A stretch of 64,000 nt of DNA from Pseudomonas batumici (GTDB lineage Bacteria > Pseudomonadota > Gammaproteobacteria > Pseudomonadales > Pseudomonadaceae), in NCBI RefSeq assembly GCF_000820515.1, contig NZ_JXDG01000058.1:186001-250000 (forward strand). The letters are read 5' to 3'. The notes under the pieces are model-generated. The model saw only the letters and a program-made list of their open reading frames with translations. It did no database searches and was not told the DNA's origin. Positions 45,207 to 54,721 of this stretch are shown here, piece by piece (the first letter of the stretch is position 1; every line of letters begins with the position of its first letter). A program made the translations under genes and the position numbers.

Positions 45207-45336
45207 GGGTGTTCCTGCAATGGACTTGTCAGACACTCTCCCCCGCGTCATCCGAACGTCTCGACCGACCGGGGTAATCTGCCGAGAAAGTACAAGGGCG
45301 CAGTCCACCTCGTCCACTACCGCCCCTCGCAATGAC

Positions 45337-48300
45337 TCAGGAAAATGGCCCTGAAGCCACCTCCCGGGTCGACTCCCCGCGATACCCCGTGCCAAAGGTC
45401 GCCTTCAACTGCTCGACACTGCGCACCAGCATCTCCTTGAGCTCCGGCAACCACTGCGGATCTTCCAGTACACGCGCCACCGCCGCCGCATCGCCATGCA
45501 ACAGCTCGCGCTCCAGGGCACCGGCACGCAGCGACAAGGCCTGCGCGCCCACGGTGCCGGCGCTGCCCTTGATCGCATGCAGCACCGCCGCCACCGCCGG
45601 CCCGTCGCGGTCCTGCACGTGCTCCGGCAGCAACGCCAGCTGTTTTTCCAGCTCCGCGCCAAAGCTGTACAAGACCGTGCAGATCAGTTCGAGATTGCCC
45701 CCGAAGCGGCCCATGATCGAATGGCGCGCCTCGATCAGCGAGTCCGTCGAAGGGCTCTGCGCCGCGCTCATCATCAGCGGCTGAGGCGCCTCGCGCCCGG
45801 TCTGGACCCGCAGCGTCTGCACCAGTTGTTCAAGGTCGATGGGTTTGCTCACATGGTCGTTCATCCCCGCCGCCATGCAGGCTTCACGGTCGCTGTTGGA
45901 CGCGTTGGCGGTCATCGCCAGGATCGGCAACAGGGCGAAGTGCGGGTGCCGGCGAATCCGTCGCGTCGCCTCCATGCCATCGATGTCCGGCATCTGGATG
46001 TCCATCAGCACCGCATCGAAAGGCGTCGACGTCGACAGGACCTGGCTGACGCCCTCCAACCCGCCTTCCGCCAGGCTGACCTGGGCGCCCTCCCCCCTCA
46101 GCAGTTCGTCGGCAACCTGACGGTTGAGGGCGTTGTCTTCCACCACCAGCAAGCGCAAGCCGGCCAGGCGCCGGGGCCGGGCAGGCCCGGGCAGCGCCTC
46201 GGGAAGCGGCGCGTTGTTGCTGAAGGCGCGCTGCACCGCATCGGCCAACTGCCGGGGCGTCACAGGCTTGGTGAGAAAGCCCACGAACGGCGCATCGCCC
46301 TCGTGATGCACATCCGCCAGGACCTCGCGCCCGTAGGCGGTAATCATGATCACCATCGGTGGCGGCGCGGCCTGCTCCTGCAAACTGATCAGCCGGGCGG
46401 CACTGAGGCCGTCCATGTCCGGCATGCGCCAGTCCATCAGCACCACGTCGTAGGGTTCGCCACGCTGCTGCGCCTTGCGCACGCTCTCGACCGCCAGCGT
46501 GCCACCACTGACCGTATCCGCCGTCCAGCCCAGGGAGCGCACGGTGCGCAACAGCAGTTCGCAGGCCATGGAATTGTCGTCGGCCACCAGCAGGCGCATC
46601 GTCGAATCGACACCCGGGCATGACAGCCGCAGGGGTTCGTTGCGGGCCATCTCCAGACTGATATCGAACCAGAACCGGCTGCCAACCCCCTCCTCGCTCT
46701 CGACCAGCAGTTCACCGCCCATCAACCCCACCAGCCGCTTGCAAATCACCAACCCCAATCCGGTACCGCCGAAACGGCGGGTGGTCGAGGCTTCCGCCTG
46801 GGTGAAGCCGTCAAAGATGCGCTGCAGTTGCTCGGCACTGATACCGATGCCGGTATCGCACACTTCGATCCGAATCCTCACGGAGTCCTGCGAGCGCTTC
46901 AATTGCCGGATACTGACCACCACCTGGCCCTGCTGGGTAAACTTCAGGGCGTTACCCGCCAGGTTGATCAGCACTTGCTGCAAGCGCAGGCTGTCGCCCA
47001 CCAGGCTGCCGGGCAGGTCGGAGTCGAGGTCGAACATCACCTCGACCTCCTTGCGGCCCTGGTTGCCCGCCAGCACCACCGCCAGGTCCCGCATCAGCGG
47101 TTCGAGCTCAAAGGGGTGCGGGTCCAGGCGCAGCTTGCCGGCCTCGATCTTGGAGTAGTCGAGGATGTCGTTGAGCAGGCCCAACAGCGACTTGGCCGCC
47201 GTCTGGGCCTTGACCACGTAGTCGCGCTGGCGGGCATTGAGGTCGGTGTGCTGCACCAACTGCAACATGCCCATCACGGCGTTCATCGGCGTGCGGATTT
47301 CATGGCTCATGTTGGCCAGGAAGAACGACTTGGCCGCGCTGGCGCTGTCGGCCTGGTTCTTGGCCTGGAGCAGGTGCGATTCCAGCTCGCGCTGGGCGGT
47401 GATGTCGCGGTTGATACCGGTCACCCGCAGCGCCCGCCCCTGGGCGTCACGCTCGACCTGGGCACCGGCCTGGATGAAACGAATCCGCCCATCCGGCCCC
47501 AGCACGCGGAAAATCGGGTCATAGACTCCCTCCCCGTCCACCAGCGCCGCCAACTGCGCAGCCACCGCATCGACATCCTCGGGGTGGACCCGCTCGTACC
47601 AATGCGCATAGCTCAGTCCATTGTCGCGCAAGCTCAACGGCTGACCGTAGAACTCGAACATCCGATCATTCCATTGCAACGAATCGTCCGCCAGCGTCCA
47701 GGTCCAGATACCCAGTTCGGCCACGTCGGCGGCCATCAGCAACTGATCGCGGATCACCCGGGCCGACTGCAGGCTCACTTCCAACCCATGCTCGGCGGCC
47801 TTGCGCTGGGTGATATCGATGGCGATGCCCAGATAGCCGGTCAGTTGCCCCTCGTCGTCGCGCAGGGAAGTCACCACCAGGCTGACCGGTACATGGGAGC
47901 CATCCTTGCGCACATAGGTCCACTCGCGGGTTTCCGAGTGCTCGAACTCCGGCTTGTGGGCCAGGACCCGGAAGCCCTCGATAACCTGCGCATACTCCGC
48001 GCTGAGCGCGGCGCCACGGTCGATGAGTTCCTGCTCGACGTGCAGGATCGCCGGAGTGACCTTGCCCAGCACTTCTTCGGCGCGATAACCGAGCATGTGC
48101 TCGGCACCTTCGTTGAACACACTGATCATGCCGTCCAGGTCGGTGGCGATGATCGACACCTCGGAGGCCGAACGCAGCACACTGCTGAACAGCAGGTTGA
48201 TCCGCCGCAGTTCCGAAGTGCGCGTCGCCACCTGCACCTCGAGGCTGGAGTTGAGTTCGAGAATCCGCGCTTCGGCGGCCTTCTGCGCGGTAATGTCACG

Positions 48301-49665
48301 CAGAATCTTGGACACACCGATCACCCGGCCGCTTTCATCGCGGATGGGCGAAACATTCACCGAAACACTGACGCTGCGACCATCCTTGCGGCGGCGCAGG
48401 GTGTCGAAGTTGGTAATCGATTCACCAAGGGCAATACGCGCGAGGATATTGAGCTCTTCCGCGGCCAGCTCGGGCGGGACGATCAGGTTCACCAGCGGCT
48501 GGCCCACCGCTTCCTCCGCGGTATAGCCCAACAGGTTCTGCGCGCCGCTGTTCCAACTGGTCACGACGCCTTGCAGGGTCTTGCCGATGATTGCATCCGC
48601 CGAACCTTCGACGATCAAGGCCAACCGGGCCTGTTCGGCAATCACCTGGAGCCGACGCTGGGAGCTGACCCCGGCAATAGCGGCGAGCGCGGCCACCAGC
48701 AGGCTCGCCAGGACGCCGAGGAAAAACACCACCGTCGGCGACACCAGGTGCAAGTGCTCGACGAACAGCGGCAGTGCCTCCAGCTCGACCTGCCAGCGCC
48801 GGCCGAAGACGTCCCGCTCCAGGGTATAGGTCATCACACCCGTCGGCTGCACGCCCGACTCGGAGGTCGTCTGGTAAAACTGCTCCGCCCCCCCCGGTAC
48901 GCTGATGTCCTTGAGCCGCAGGTTGACGGCCTCGCCTGGCGGCACCAGACCGTCCAGCACATTCTCGATCACCAAAGGCGTATAGCCCCAGCCAACAATC
49001 GCCGCCTCTCGCTCCGCCTCGGTGGGCAGCACGATACCGTTCTTGTAGATCGGCAACAGAATCAGGAAGGACTGTTCCTCCTTGCCCACCGAGCGCTCCA
49101 GCGTGATCGGCGCGGTGATCTGCGCCATCCCCGTACGCGCGGCCTTGCGTGCCGCTTCGGCCCGGTCAGCCTCCGAGGCGATATCCAGGCCGAACACCGC
49201 CGAGCGGTCGGTGTTCGGCTCCAGGTACTGGATGACATAAAGGTCGCCTTCATGGGGCGCAAACTGGTGAATGCTGAAGTCCGGCACACCATCGGCCCGG
49301 GCCCGCCGCACAAACTCATCCAGGTCCTGGGGTGACACCCGCCGGATAAAGCCGAACCCGCGGGCGCCGGGAAACTCCTTGGACACGTCGCGCATCTGGC
49401 TGAAGCGGTGGAAGGTCTCCCGCGTCATGCTCTCCTCGCCGGCGGTGATAATCGCGCCACGGGTACCGCGCAACCCGAACTGATACAACTGCAACCGGCT
49501 CACCACCGACTGCATCGCTCTTTCCGCGGTGGCGGCTAGGGCTTCGTGGGTGCGTTGCTCATTAATGTTCTGCAGGATCAGGCATCCCACGATAGTCGCC
49601 ACCAGCCCAAGGGCCAGGAGCAGGGTGACGCGCCCATTCAGGGCATACAGGCGAGTTCGTTTCAA
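45337..49665 (-). CDS. Hybrid sensor kinase CHASE-PAS-PAS-PAS-HisKA-HATPase-REC-REC-HPt
   Basis: It is 1442 residues with a TTG start and GGGAG six bases upstream. Order: membrane helix (12-31), periplasmic CHASE domain (about 75-290), second helix (about 305-330), three PAS domains with PAC segments (about 345-775), HisKA with SHEIRTPMNA (His788), HATPase (NLAGNALKFT, DTGIGIS, GGTGLGL), receiver 1 (VLMDWRMPDMDG), receiver 2 (VLMDIQMPDIDG) and an HPt domain (HAIKGSAGTVG, near 1362). All phospho-sites are present, so an internal relay is expected. It follows the REC-GGDEF-EAL gene by 70 bases. Confidence 0.93.
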   Translation of the reverse strand: MKRTRLYALNGRVTLLLALGLVATIVGCLILQNINEQRTHEALAATAERAMQSVVSRLQLYQFGLRGTRGAIITAGEESMTRETFHRFSQMRDVSKEFPGARGFGFIRRVSPQDLDEFVRRARADGVPDFSIHQFAPHEGDLYVIQYLEPNTDRSAVFGLDIASEADRAEAARKAARTGMAQITAPITLERSVGKEEQSFLILLPIYKNGIVLPTEAEREAAIVGWGYTPLVIENVLDGLVPPGEAVNLRLKDISVPGGAEQFYQTTSESGVQPTGVMTYTLERDVFGRRWQVELEALPLFVEHLHLVSPTVVFFLGVLASLLVAALAAIAGVSSQRRLQVIAEQARLALIVEGSADAIIGKTLQGVVTSWNSGAQNLLGYTAEEAVGQPLVNLIVPPELAAEELNILARIALGESITNFDTLRRRKDGRSVSVSVNVSPIRDESGRVIGVSKILRDITAQKAAEARILELNSSLEVQVATRTSELRRINLLFSSVLRSASEVSIIATDLDGMISVFNEGAEHMLGYRAEEVLGKVTPAILHVEQELIDRGAALSAEYAQVIEGFRVLAHKPEFEHSETREWTYVRKDGSHVPVSLVVTSLRDDEGQLTGYLGIAIDITQRKAAEHGLEVSLQSARVIRDQLLMAADVAELGIWTWTLADDSLQWNDRMFEFYGQPLSLRDNGLSYAHWYERVHPEDVDAVAAQLAALVDGEGVYDPIFRVLGPDGRIRFIQAGAQVERDAQGRALRVTGINRDITAQRELESHLLQAKNQADSASAAKSFFLANMSHEIRTPMNAVMGMLQLVQHTDLNARQRDYVVKAQTAAKSLLGLLNDILDYSKIEAGKLRLDPHPFELEPLMRDLAVVLAGNQGRKEVEVMFDLDSDLPGSLVGDSLRLQQVLINLAGNALKFTQQGQVVVSIRQLKRSQDSVRIRIEVCDTGIGISAEQLQRIFDGFTQAEASTTRRFGGTGLGLVICKRLVGLMGGELLVESEEGVGSRFWFDISLEMARNEPLRLSCPGVDSTMRLLVADDNSMACELLLRTVRSLGWTADTVSGGTLAVESVRKAQQRGEPYDVVLMDWRMPDMDGLSAARLISLQEQAAPPPMVIMITAYGREVLADVHHEGDAPFVGFLTKPVTPRQLADAVQRAFSNNAPLPEALPGPARPRRLAGLRLLVVEDNALNRQVADELLRGEGAQVSLAEGGLEGVSQVLSTSTPFDAVLMDIQMPDIDGMEATRRIRRHPHFALLPILAMTANASNSDREACMAAGMNDHVSKPIDLEQLVQTLRVQTGREAPQPLMMSAAQSPSTDSLIEARHSIMGRFGGNLELICTVLYSFGAELEKQLALLPEHVQDRDGPAVAAVLHAIKGSAGTVGAQALSLRAGALERELLHGDAAAVARVLEDPQWLPELKEMLVRSVEQLKATFGTGYRGESTREVASGPFS

Positions 49666-49735
49666 CGCAGGCTCCCTTGAGTCGTACGATCCCGGGATCG
49701 GGGGTATCGATCGTTGGCGATCTGCCCCGCGGCCC

Positions 49736-51430
49736 TCATGCCCTTCGCGGCCATGAAGACAACACAGTGCATATCTGGGTAAACGGAACCGGTCGGCAGT
49801 ACAGATAGCCCTGCATGATCCGGCAACCCTGTTCCAGCAACATCTCGGCCTGTTGCGGGGTCTCCACGCCTTCGGCCACCAGCTCCAGACTCAGCGCCTG
49901 GCCCAACTTGATGATCGCCTCGACGATGGCCAGGTCGCTCTTGTCGCTGAGCATGTCACGCACGAAGCTCTGGTCGATCTTCAACACATCGATGGGAAAC
50001 CGCTTGAGATAGGCCAGGCTCGAATAACCCGTGCCGAAATCGTCGATGGCCACGTGCACGCCCAGCGCCTTGAGCGCCATCAGGGTTTCACGGGCGTTGT
50101 CGATGTCCCGGGCCAGCACCCCTTCGGTGATTTCCAGTTCCAGCCATTGCGGCGCCAGGCCGGAGTCATGCAGGATGCCCTTGACCATCCCCAGGAACGT
50201 CTCCTCGCGAAACTGCACAACGCTGATGTTCACACTGACGCAGATCCGGTAACCCAGTTCGTGGAGTTTGCGGGTGTCCTTGCAGGCCTGGAGCAGCACG
50301 TACTTGCCGATGGGGATGATCAGCCCGGTTTCCTCCGCCAGGGGAATGAAGTCCGCCGGGGAGACCAGGTTGCCGTCGCCGTCGCGCCAGCGGATCAGCG
50401 CCTCCATCCCCACCACCCGGTGTTCCCGGGCATCGACCTTGGCCTGGTAGAACACCTCGAAAACCCCATCCTCGATGGCCGCGCGCATATGCCGTTCAAG
50501 CAGGTGGCGGGCGCGCATGCTGCTTTCGATACCCGGCGAGAAAAACAGGTAGCGATTACGTCCCGCCTGCTTGGCCTGGTACATCGCGGCGTCGGCATGC
50601 CGGTAGAGCGACTCCAGATCGTCGCTGTCTTCCGGGAACACGCCGATGCCGATGCTGGCGCTCAGGTCGTAGCGATTGCCCTGCAGCGAAAACGGGCTGG
50701 AGATGCTGGTCAGCACCCGTTCGGCAAAATTGCCCACCGCCTCGAAACCGTCCACCTCCGACAGCAGGATGATGAACTCGTCGCCGCCTTGCCGACTGAG
50801 CGTGTCCATGCCGCGCAGCATCGTCGACAAGCGCGTGGCCACGTACTTGAGCATCTGGTCACCGACCGAATGGCCCATGGAGTCGTTGATGGCCTTGAAG
50901 TTGTCCAGATCCAGCAACAGCAGCGCCAGCCGCCCGCGATTGCGCCGGGCCATTTTCAGCGCCTGCTCGGCGCGGTCCTGCAATAGCATGCGATTGGGCA
51001 AGCCGGTCAGGGCATCGTGATTGGCCAGCCGCTTGGCTTCGTTGCGCAAGGTGATATGGGCGTTGATATGCGCCCTGGCCACCGGGATATTCAAGGGTTT
51101 CTGGATAAAGTCGATGCCGCCGTAGCCCAGGGCCTGGAGTTCGTAATCGGCCTGGGCATGGGAGGTGACGAAAATCACCGCGGCGTCGGACAGCTTGGGG
51201 TCGGACTTCAAGGCCTTGCAGACCTCGAAGCCGTTCATGCCGGGCATCTCGATATCGAGCAGGACCACATCGGGACGGTATTGACGCGCCACCCTCAGCG
51301 CTTCTTCGCCACTGGTGGCGACATGCACCTGTGCCAGATCGCGTACCGACTCCCTGAGAATGAGCGCGTCAGTCGCCTGGTCATCGACGATCAGAACGAC
51401 CGGAGCAGGGCTAAATGTGGTCTCGCGCAT
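49736..51430 (-). CDS. Response regulator REC-GGDEF-EAL (c-di-GMP turnover)
   Basis: It is 564 residues from the ATG at 51430 (MRETTFSPAPVVLIVDDQ), chosen for GGGAG six bases upstream over starts 11-13 codons earlier. The receiver has VVLLDIEMPGMNGFEV. The GGDEF domain keeps SRQGGDEF and the inhibitory RGMD five residues before. The EAL domain keeps EALIRW, NIS, EITEGVL, DDFGTGYSS, KID, AEGVET and the final Gln, so both synthesis and breakdown are possible. It is first in an operon with the hybrid kinase, its likely partner. Confidence 0.92.
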   Translation of the reverse strand: MRETTFSPAPVVLIVDDQATDALILRESVRDLAQVHVATSGEEALRVARQYRPDVVLLDIEMPGMNGFEVCKALKSDPKLSDAAVIFVTSHAQADYELQALGYGGIDFIQKPLNIPVARAHINAHITLRNEAKRLANHDALTGLPNRMLLQDRAEQALKMARRNRGRLALLLLDLDNFKAINDSMGHSVGDQMLKYVATRLSTMLRGMDTLSRQGGDEFIILLSEVDGFEAVGNFAERVLTSISSPFSLQGNRYDLSASIGIGVFPEDSDDLESLYRHADAAMYQAKQAGRNRYLFFSPGIESSMRARHLLERHMRAAIEDGVFEVFYQAKVDAREHRVVGMEALIRWRDGDGNLVSPADFIPLAEETGLIIPIGKYVLLQACKDTRKLHELGYRICVSVNISVVQFREETFLGMVKGILHDSGLAPQWLELEITEGVLARDIDNARETLMALKALGVHVAIDDFGTGYSSLAYLKRFPIDVLKIDQSFVRDMLSDKSDLAIVEAIIKLGQALSLELVAEGVETPQQAEMLLEQGCRIMQGYLYCRPVPFTQICTVLSSWPRRA

Positions 51431-51758
51431 TCCTTGCTCCCAGGCAATTCCTTTGTAATTCATGACCAAAGAGCGCTGACGTGGCCCCGTTTCTCACGTC
51501 CGCGCGAGCATCCAGGCGCCCAAGGCGTCGCATAAGGAACGCAGACGTATATTGGTTATAGCTGACGCAAGGCACATAGCCACCCCGCCGAAACTTCTTC
51601 GACGATTCGTTGACCGAGCGGTAAACCTCCAGGCAGGCGCGAACGTGTAGGAGCCGGCTTGCCGGCGATGGCGATGTTTGCCGCGCAGAAGAGGTGGTGG
51701 ATGTCCCGGCCTCATCGCCAGCAAGCCGGCTCCTACAAGGGTTCGTGGTGTTTTCCAG
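51431..51758. other. Intergenic region with REPIN, no gene seen
   Basis: These 328 bases hold the leader of the response-regulator operon on the right side of that gene, a REPIN at 51646-51738 and the region past the LuxR-type gene stop. Short open frames here run through the REPIN and show no protein-like composition. Confidence 0.6.
51646..51738. repeat. REPIN downstream of the MalT-like regulator
   Basis: The arms tgtaggagccggcttgccggc and gccagcaagccggctcctaca are near-perfect inverse copies around about 50 bases. Same family as the copy near 23.7 kb. Confidence 0.88.
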
Positions 51759-54515
51759 TCAGCGCGACTCGCCCAGCAACCCCAGCTCCTGCGCCCGCGC
51801 CACGGCCTGGGTGCGCCGCTCGACCCCCAGCTTGCTGTTGATATGACTGGCGTGGGTTTTGACCGTATGCAGGGAGATGAACAACTGGTCGCTGATCTCC
51901 TGGTTCGAACAACCCTGGGCGATCAAGTGCAGGACGGCCAGCTCGCGGGTACTCAGGCTCTCGATAGGCTGCGAGGGCTGCAAGACCTCCGTCGACTCGC
52001 GCACGGCCTGGGCCGGCAGCAGCGCCAACAGGCTTTGCCGCAGGGACGTGTCGGGACCTTGCAGCAGTTGCTCACGCATCCAGCCCGGATGCGCCTGCGC
52101 CAGGGGCTGGAACGGTAACAGCGCGCCCCCCGTGGTGGCCTCCACCGCGCGGGCGAACAGCGGCCGGGCTTCAGCCTCCCGGGCGGTCGCCAGCAGCAGC
52201 ATCACCCACTGGTTCCAGGCCATCACGCTGAGCAATTGGCTGCCGCAGGCCTGCCCCTGTTCCACCAGCTTCGACAGCCGTTGCTGCGCGGCCGCCGGCG
52301 GCCCCCGCAACGCATCGAGCTGGGCCTGCTGCAACTGGATATGCAAGGGCAGTTGCAGGTGGAATTCAGGCGCCGCGGCCGGCCGATCGCCGTTATAGGT
52401 CTGCTCCAGGCGCCCCAGCCAGGCCTCGGCCAGGTCGATGCGCCCCTGGGCCAGCCACAGTTGGCACTTGAGCAGGGTAATCATCGCCAGGTAGTAGATC
52501 GGCGGCACATCCCAGATATGCATCAAGCGCTCGGCCTCGGCCAGTTCGGCAAAGGCCTTGGCGAACTCGCCGTTGCGCCCTTCCTCGCTGGCAATGGCGC
52601 AGTATCCCACCAACACGCTGATATCACGGCAGGCTCGCGCCTCGTGGATGCCGGCCAACAGGCGAATCCGCCCGGCCTCGGGTTGCAGGCGCTGGATCAG
52701 CAGGTAGCCCTCGTACAGCGTCAGCCGCGCGCGGGCGGCGTAGAGGCGCTGGGTGGGCAGGCCCTGCAGGCGCTGCAAGCCCTGACGCACCTCATCCAGC
52801 GCGCGCAGCACCTCGCCACGGGCCTGGAGCACCCGCGCCCGGTCGTAATGGGCCAGGGCCTCGAACAAGGGGTTGCCGACCCGCTGGGCCAGTTCCAGCG
52901 ACTCGCGATTCAGGCCCCGTGCACGCCACAGGTCGCCATCGGCAATCGCCAGGTTGGACAGGGTCGACAGGCACACCATACGCTGGCCATAGCGTTTGTG
53001 CGGCAGGCTGAGCAAGGCTTCGCCGCAATAGGCCTGGGTCTTCTGGCGATCGCCACGACCACGGGCGATGATCCCGCTCAACGCCAGCCATTGCGCGAGC
53101 ATGGACTTCTGCGCGGTCGCCGAAGGCGCGGGCAGGAAGTGAGTCAGGTGGCTCGCCAGCTCTTCGGCCGCATCCAGCTGGCAGGCCAGCGCCAACGCCC
53201 AGGCATAGAGCACGATCAGGCGCGGCGTGCTGACCAGCAGGCTGTCGGGCAAGTCCATTTTCCAGCGCAGCAGCATGCCGACGTTCTGCTCGGCCAGCAG
53301 TTGCTCTTCCGAGAGGTTCTGCACCAGGTTGGCCGCCACATCCAGATGACCGGCCCGCAGCGCCTGTTCCACCGCCTCGTCGAGCAGGCCCTGGGCGCTG
53401 AACCAACGGCAGGCCCGCAGGTGCAGGCTGGCGGCGGGGACCAGGGCATTACTGGGCGGACGACTGCGCAGCAGATCGGAAAACAGGTGGTGATAACGGA
53501 ACCAGTGGCCGTGTTCGTCCAGCGGCACCAGGAATACCTGGTGCGATTGCAGGTAACGCAGGATCTGCGCGCTGTCGTGGGACTCGCGGATCGCATCGCA
53601 CAGCTCGCCGCAGAAACGCTCCTGGGGCGCGGTGTCGTAGAGAAAGGCCTGGACCTCGGGCGGCAGGCAGTCGATCACCTCCTCCAGCAGGTAATCGCGG
53701 ATCAGCCCTGCCCCGCCCTGCAGGACCTGGGGCACCGCCATGTCGCTGCTGGCCTGCGCCGCGGCCAGCAGCCAGAAACGCAATCCGGCCACCCAGCCCT
53801 CGCTGCGCTCGATCAGGTTGTGCAGCGCCTCGCCACGCAAGGAACTGCTGTGGCGTTCGAACAGATCCAGGGATTCGCCGTGGGTCAGGCGCAGGTCCTG
53901 CTCGTTCAACTCCAGCAGTTGTCGCGACAGCCGCAGGCGCGCCAGATGCCATTCCGGCCGCTGCCGGCTGGTGACCAGCACCAGCAAACCGGCGGGCAGG
54001 TGGTTGAGGAAAAACTGCAGGCAACGATCCAGCACCGGCCCCTGGGCCAGATGGTAGTCGTCGAGCACGAGCAACAGCGGCGTGGTGGTGGAAAGATGCA
54101 GCGCCAGTTCGTCGAGCAGGCCGTCCAGCCATTCTTCGAAAGCGAAGGGTTGATGCCGCTGGCGCATTTTCAACAGGCCCAATGCCTGGCTGCCCAGCCC
54201 CGGGAAACTGTGTTGCAAGCCGTCGAGCAGGCGCTCGAGGAAACGTCCCGGATCGTTGTCCCGGGGACTGAGCCCCAACCACAGGCTTTTCCAGTGCCCG
54301 GGCAGGCTCTGGCAGAACTCCACCGCCAGCGAGCTCTTGCCGAACCCGGCCGGGGCGCAGACCAACAACAATCGCCCCTGCAACCCGGCACCGAGGCGTT
54401 CGCACAGGCGCGGTCGCAGCACATAGCCGTCCGGCAATGGCGGACGGAAGAAACGTCCTTCCAGGGCAGGTATGGCCAGGCCCATGGGACCTTGCATACG
54501 GGACAGTTCAGTCAT
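51759..54515 (-). CDS. MalT-like LuxR-family transcriptional regulator
   Basis: It is 918 residues, the usual size of large ATP-dependent LuxR activators. The N-terminus has an ATPase module with Walker A CAPAGFGKSSLA (about residue 55) and LLVLDDYH (Walker B). The middle is a long helical TPR-like region. The last 65 residues are a LuxR helix-turn-helix (LSTRELAVLHLIAQGCSNQEISDQLFISLHTVK region). It neighbours the DUF1329/DUF1302/acyl-CoA ligase genes as PA3921 does from memory, so it probably activates them. The inducer is unknown. Confidence 0.9.
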   Translation of the reverse strand: MTELSRMQGPMGLAIPALEGRFFRPPLPDGYVLRPRLCERLGAGLQGRLLLVCAPAGFGKSSLAVEFCQSLPGHWKSLWLGLSPRDNDPGRFLERLLDGLQHSFPGLGSQALGLLKMRQRHQPFAFEEWLDGLLDELALHLSTTTPLLLVLDDYHLAQGPVLDRCLQFFLNHLPAGLLVLVTSRQRPEWHLARLRLSRQLLELNEQDLRLTHGESLDLFERHSSSLRGEALHNLIERSEGWVAGLRFWLLAAAQASSDMAVPQVLQGGAGLIRDYLLEEVIDCLPPEVQAFLYDTAPQERFCGELCDAIRESHDSAQILRYLQSHQVFLVPLDEHGHWFRYHHLFSDLLRSRPPSNALVPAASLHLRACRWFSAQGLLDEAVEQALRAGHLDVAANLVQNLSEEQLLAEQNVGMLLRWKMDLPDSLLVSTPRLIVLYAWALALACQLDAAEELASHLTHFLPAPSATAQKSMLAQWLALSGIIARGRGDRQKTQAYCGEALLSLPHKRYGQRMVCLSTLSNLAIADGDLWRARGLNRESLELAQRVGNPLFEALAHYDRARVLQARGEVLRALDEVRQGLQRLQGLPTQRLYAARARLTLYEGYLLIQRLQPEAGRIRLLAGIHEARACRDISVLVGYCAIASEEGRNGEFAKAFAELAEAERLMHIWDVPPIYYLAMITLLKCQLWLAQGRIDLAEAWLGRLEQTYNGDRPAAAPEFHLQLPLHIQLQQAQLDALRGPPAAAQQRLSKLVEQGQACGSQLLSVMAWNQWVMLLLATAREAEARPLFARAVEATTGGALLPFQPLAQAHPGWMREQLLQGPDTSLRQSLLALLPAQAVRESTEVLQPSQPIESLSTRELAVLHLIAQGCSNQEISDQLFISLHTVKTHASHINSKLGVERRTQAVARAQELGLLGESR

Positions 54516-54656
54516 GGCCGGCTCTTGTTGAAAGGCTGTTATCGGCGGGCAGATGTCCGCAGACTAGCGGTAAAAAGCACCGTAATGAAGACTTTTTGTC
54601 GTAATTTTGTCGAAAAGACTCGGCCTTGAAATATTTGGCTACACATATCCCGCAGA

Positions 54657-54687
54657 CAAAAAAACGCCCCGAATCAACGGGGCGTTT
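54657..54687 (-). terminator. Terminator of the DUF1302-DUF1329 transcript
   Basis: The stem aaacgccccg / cggggcgttt with a six-base loop has a run of seven A on the plus strand, giving the U-tract for minus-strand transcripts. It lies 35 bases past the DUF1329 gene stop and isolates the LuxR-type gene. Confidence 0.88.
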
Positions 54688-54721
54688 CAACGCAGGATGC
54701 GCCTGCGCTTGCAACCGGGTT

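Noticed and set aside
46828..49335. An 835-codon plus-strand open frame opposite the hybrid kinase
   Set aside because: The kinase domains on the minus strand are unambiguous; the opposite frame gives His/Arg/Gln-rich sequence without domains.
23661..51738. Possible CRISPR repeats
   Set aside because: The recurring palindromes are scattered REP doublets at gene ends, without a regular repeat-spacer array or cas genes.
52236..54629. A 797-codon plus-strand open frame opposite the MalT-like regulator
   Set aside because: Same GC-driven mirror effect; no signature, and the LuxR helix-turn-helix and Walker motifs confirm the minus-strand gene.
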